Origin: Procambarus clarkii
Lineage: Eukaryota; Arthropoda; Malacostraca; Decapoda; Cambaridae
Assembly: GCF_040958095.1 (NCBI RefSeq)
Contig: NC_091209.1
Coordinates: 13,009,424 to 13,073,423 of the forward strand
Reading direction: 5' to 3'
DNA length: 64,000 nt
In this document: in pieces, positions 60,990 to 64,000 of the stretch
How the letters are laid out: every line of letters starts with the position of its first letter
Position numbering within the stretch: the stretch's first letter is position 1
Notes under the pieces: model-generated
What the model saw: the letters and a program-made list of their open reading frames with translations, nothing else
Database searches by the model: none
What the model was told of the DNA's origin: nothing
Program-made: the position numbers and the translations under genes

Positions 60990-61715
60990 ATTTGACTTTT
61001 TGTTTAAACGTCTTAATTTGGTTGAGAGATGGTAGCATGTGATGTACAGTATATATATGTATATACACGCCATGCATATACATATACACACCACGCTAGC
61101 ACATCTTGCATATAACTAGCAATAATACAGCGACGGAAGGGGAGTGGGTGGAAGATATTCATATTTTTAAGAATCTCCCGTGTTATTGGTTGTATAGTGA
61201 GGTATACTGGCGGAAGAGGCCAGGAGTATAACCCTCATACGTTCCTTCCACATCATTATTTTGCTTGTATAATGGTTATGATTCTCTGGGTTGTATGATT
61301 GTGTTTAAGTGTTCAACAGTGTTGTAGTTTTCTTCGTCTACAGGTGACTGTGGAGTAGCAGTGTTGTAGAAACGCCTAACTATGGAGTAGCCTAAGTTGT
61401 AACAACAATTATGACATTGGTAGTAATTGTACTACCGTAGTATCAGTAGTACATTTAGTAGTGTTTTCTTTAAATGAGGGTATTGTATTGATGTAGCCTA
61501 TTTTGTTAATACGGTAAATGTATTTTTGTTGTTGAACTACAGTTGTATCAACTGGGCTATTCTCAATTTTAAAGTTTTTTGTTTTTCTAAAATGCTTTTT
61601 TTTTCATTTTTTATATATACTATATTTTGTAAGACTATTTTGTTCTGATGGCATTTACAAAATTAATTTTTTTGTATGGCAAATTATAGGATGTTAAATT
61701 TATTCCTCTACACAT
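60990..61715. other. AT-rich unassigned sequence
   Basis: No coding or repeat match recognised. Confidence 0.4.
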
Positions 61716-61719
61716 AAGG

Positions 61720-61932
61720 GGCGTAACTGGCCGACCCCTCAGTGTTCAAGAGAGAACTGGATAAACACCTATAAAAGAATACCTGATCAACCAGGCTGTG
61801 ACTCGTACGTCAGGCTGCGAGCAGCCGCGTCCAACAGCCTGGTTGACCAGTTCAGCAACCAGGAGGCCTGGTCGACGACCGGGCCGCGGGGACGCTAAGC
61901 CCCGGAAGCACCTCAAGGTCACCTCAAGGTAA
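61720..61932 (+). mobile_element. LINE-T 3' end
   Basis: Encodes a degenerate SVFKRELDKHL, then a non-coding tail with GGAGGCCTGGTCGACGACCG, GGGGACGCTAAGCCCCGGAA and repeated CCTCAAGGT. Its tail matches tail type 1 of SINE-A. Confidence 0.75.
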
Positions 61933-62274
61933 TGGAGAACAGTGATGTATTCCCAACCCCCTCCCACCGATCCCCTAAAGGCACCGCACCCCCCCCCCCC
62001 CACCCCGCTCCCCACCCCAGCCCCCCACCTGCCCCTCTCCGCCAGGGGCTGACGTCACTCGAGGAAATCATTATGGAGCGAAACGGTAATTTATCCACTT
62101 GCTTGAAATCCACTTTGTGTATCTTATAGCCAGACGCCACACAAGTGGCACGTGGCCACTTGTCCGACAGTGTAAGACTACGTAAGTGTACTTGAGTGTC
62201 TTGGGAACTGCTCTAGGTACAGCTTAAAGGGGGGGGGGGGTGTTTTTTTTTTTTTTTTTTTTTTTTTTTTGAGA

Positions 62275-62525
62275 GAGATATATACAAGAGTTGTTACATT
62301 CTTGTACAGCCACTAGTACGCGTAGCGTTTCGGGCAGGTCCCTGGAATACGATCCCCGCCGCGAAGAATCGTTTTTTCATCCAAGTACACATTTTACTGT
62401 TGCGTTAAACAGAGGCTACAGTTAAGAAATTGCGCCCAGTAAATCCTCCCCGGCCAGGATACGAACCCATGACATAGCGCTCGCGGAACGCCAGGCGAGT
62501 GTTTTACCACTACACCACGGAGACC
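62275..62525 (-). repeat. tRNA-derived SINE-C
   Basis: On the minus strand the head reads CTCCGTGGTGTAGTGGTAAA with box B GGGTTCGTATCC, then the body, and a tail CTGTACAAGAATGTAACAAC. The + strand T run at 62245-62271 (after a G run) is its inverted poly(A)-like end. Confidence 0.85.
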
Positions 62526-62734
62526 TGTAGTGTAGGAGGCTGTAGCGCTGTGGGGGGGTTGCGGGGGGGGGGAGGCTGGGGGTGTGCGTGTGTGTACTGG
62601 GCGCGACACTTGGCGCCTCTCATACCGGCCACAATTGAGTTCTCCAGATTTGTTACTGCCTTAATTGACTTGCTTTTAAAACTGTGATGAAAGGTCCTTG
62701 TGGCGCTTGCGCTCCCGAGTTTGTTCCACGACAC

Positions 62735-62737
<3 letters not shown>

Positions 62738-62789
<52 letters not shown>

Positions 62790-62790
62790 T
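62738..62790. repeat. (GT)n microsatellite
   Basis: About 50 nt GT, directly beside the 3' end of a minus-strand LINE. Confidence 0.97.
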
Positions 62791-63790
62791 GTGGACTCGC
62801 CTACTTGTGGTTGCGGGGGTTGAGCTCTTAACTCTTTGGTCCCGCCTCTCGACTATCAATTAACTGGTGTATAGATTCTGGAGCCTATTGGGCTCTTTCT
62901 TATATCTACATTTGAAACCGTGTATCGAGTCTCTCTCCACCACATTACTGCCTAATGCATTCCATTTGTTAACTACTGACACTGAACGACAATATTTTTG
63001 ACGTGTCTCTGGCTCATTTGGGTACAAAGTTTCCACCTGTGTCCCCCTTCCTTGATAGTGTTCCATCCATGCTAAATAGGTTGTCTTTATCCACCCTATT
63101 AATTCGCCAGATAATTTTGTAGGTGGATATCATGTCTTCCCTTACTCTCCTGTTTTCCAGGTACGTGAGGTTCAGCTCCAGTAGCCTTTTATCGTAACTC
63201 ATACCTCTCAGTTCTGGGACTAATCTGGTGGCATACCTCTGAATCTTCTCAAACTTTGTCTTGTGTTTAACTATGTATGGACTTCAGGCTGGAGCTGCAT
63301 ACTCCAGGATTGGTCTGATATAAGTGGTATGCAAAATCCTGAACGATTCCTTACACAAGTTTCTAAAGGCATTTATGTTGGCTAATCTAGCATATGCCGC
63401 TGATGATATCCTTTTGATTGTGGGCTTCCCAAGTCTTTCTATTTGACTTGTAGGATTTCACCTCCCTGGTGGTACCTTGTGTTCAGCCTCCTCCCCTTTG
63501 CCTAATTTTACTACTTTACACTTTTCAGTTAAACTTTAGTAGCCATTTTCTATACCATTCCTCCAGTTTGTCCAGGTTATCCTGTAGTCTGTTTATCTTC
63601 ATCTGTCTTGATTCTTTTCATAATTTTTGCATCATCAGCAAACATTGAGATGAATGAGTCTATACCCTCTGAAAGATAGTTTACATATATCAGAAACAGG
63701 ATGGGTCCAAGTACAGAGCTCTGTGGGACTCCGCTGGTGACGTATTGCCACACTGATCCCCCCCCCCTACAGTTATTCGTGTGTTGCACA
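62791..63790 (-). mobile_element. LINE RT relic, longest copy in the window (minus)
   Basis: Reading right to left: RT motifs VTSGVPQSSVLGPILFLIYV and FISMFADDAKIMKRIKT (63600-63770), then frame-shifted thumb and C-terminal parts (MSYDKRLLELNLTYLENRR, VVNKWNALGSNVVERD) and the 3' UTR at 62800-62900. The FADD catalytic pair is present. Upstream RT domains, any endonuclease and ORF1 are missing, so it is 5'-truncated and inactive. Confidence 0.93.
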
Positions 63791-63817
63791 CTTAACTACT
63801 CATAACGAAATGTCCAC

Positions 63818-63850
63818 GTAGCACGGGCTATAGTGAGCCTGTAATGAGTT
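63818..63850 (-). repeat. Repeat E fragment
   Basis: GTAGCACGGGCTATAGTGAG is the inverse of the repeat E core. Confidence 0.55.
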
Positions 63851-63944
63851 CGGTTATTCGCAATAACCTTGTTACTGTCATATTTGGGGCAAAGATTTAA
63901 ATGGAGAGGGGGGTCCTCCTTTTCTCACGATTTATTGATTGATA

Positions 63945-64000
63945 AAGATTAAGCCATCCAAGAGGTGGCACGGGAATGAATAGCCCGTAAGTGGTACAAT
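63945..64000 (-). repeat. Repeat D, cut by the window end
   Basis: AAGATTAAGCCATCCAAGAG and AATAGCCCGTAAGTGGTAC. Confidence 0.7.

Noticed and set aside
62791..63790. Active LINE or a host reverse-transcriptase-like gene
   Set aside because: FADD and the GVPQ.S.LGP motif are visible, but the copy lacks the 5' half and is broken by frameshifts.

Overview
This window is eukaryotic nuclear DNA, almost certainly from an arthropod and most plausibly a decapod crustacean such as a crayfish. The species inference rests on recalled resemblance of its repeat families to those of decapods; no search was run. Coding sequence is sparse, introns are long, and most of the 64 kb is interspersed repeats (LINE 3' ends, tRNA-derived SINEs, inverted-repeat elements), microsatellites and minisatellites. 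I see nothing prokaryotic: no operons, CRISPR arrays or ribosome binding sites. Most open frames here are not genes. They are low-complexity arrays or retroelement relics.

Region 1 (about 2.8-17.5 kb, + strand) holds the one gene I can reconstruct. It is a multi-exon gene for a polytopic membrane protein ending in a C-terminal RING-H2 domain, so a candidate membrane-embedded E3 ubiquitin ligase. I place eight exons; reading phase agrees at the junctions 1-2, 3-4, 4-5 (through a candidate GC-AG intron), 6-7 and 7-8. Junction 2-3 is out of phase and 5-6 is ambiguous, so an exon may be missing or a splice site misplaced. Its introns contain a decayed hAT DNA transposon, tandem LINE tails, several SINEs, foldback elements and long AT, CA and CT microsatellites.

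Region 2 (17.5-30 kb) holds the 3' flank of that gene, repeats, and at 20.33-20.9 kb a CpG-rich segment with a TATA motif and a short ATG exon followed by a strong donor. It may be the 5' end of a second + strand gene whose other exons I could not find.

Region 3 (30-64 kb) has no convincing gene. It holds several large minisatellites: a C-rich array at 30.7-32.0 kb, Leu/Ser-like CT arrays at 41.7 and 42.6 kb, a G-rich array of 39- and 31-nt units at 44.4-45.6 kb, and a hairpin-forming array at 54.3-54.6 kb. Among these lie LINE relics with recognisable reverse-transcriptase motifs, MITEs with clear terminal inverted repeats, and many SINEs.

The most informative signals are structural. One SINE head and body is joined to two different LINE tails. 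LINE copies repeatedly abut CA microsatellites. Several MITE families share a short terminal motif, and one copy still has a 7-nt target duplication. I found no clear evidence of a previously undescribed biological system.
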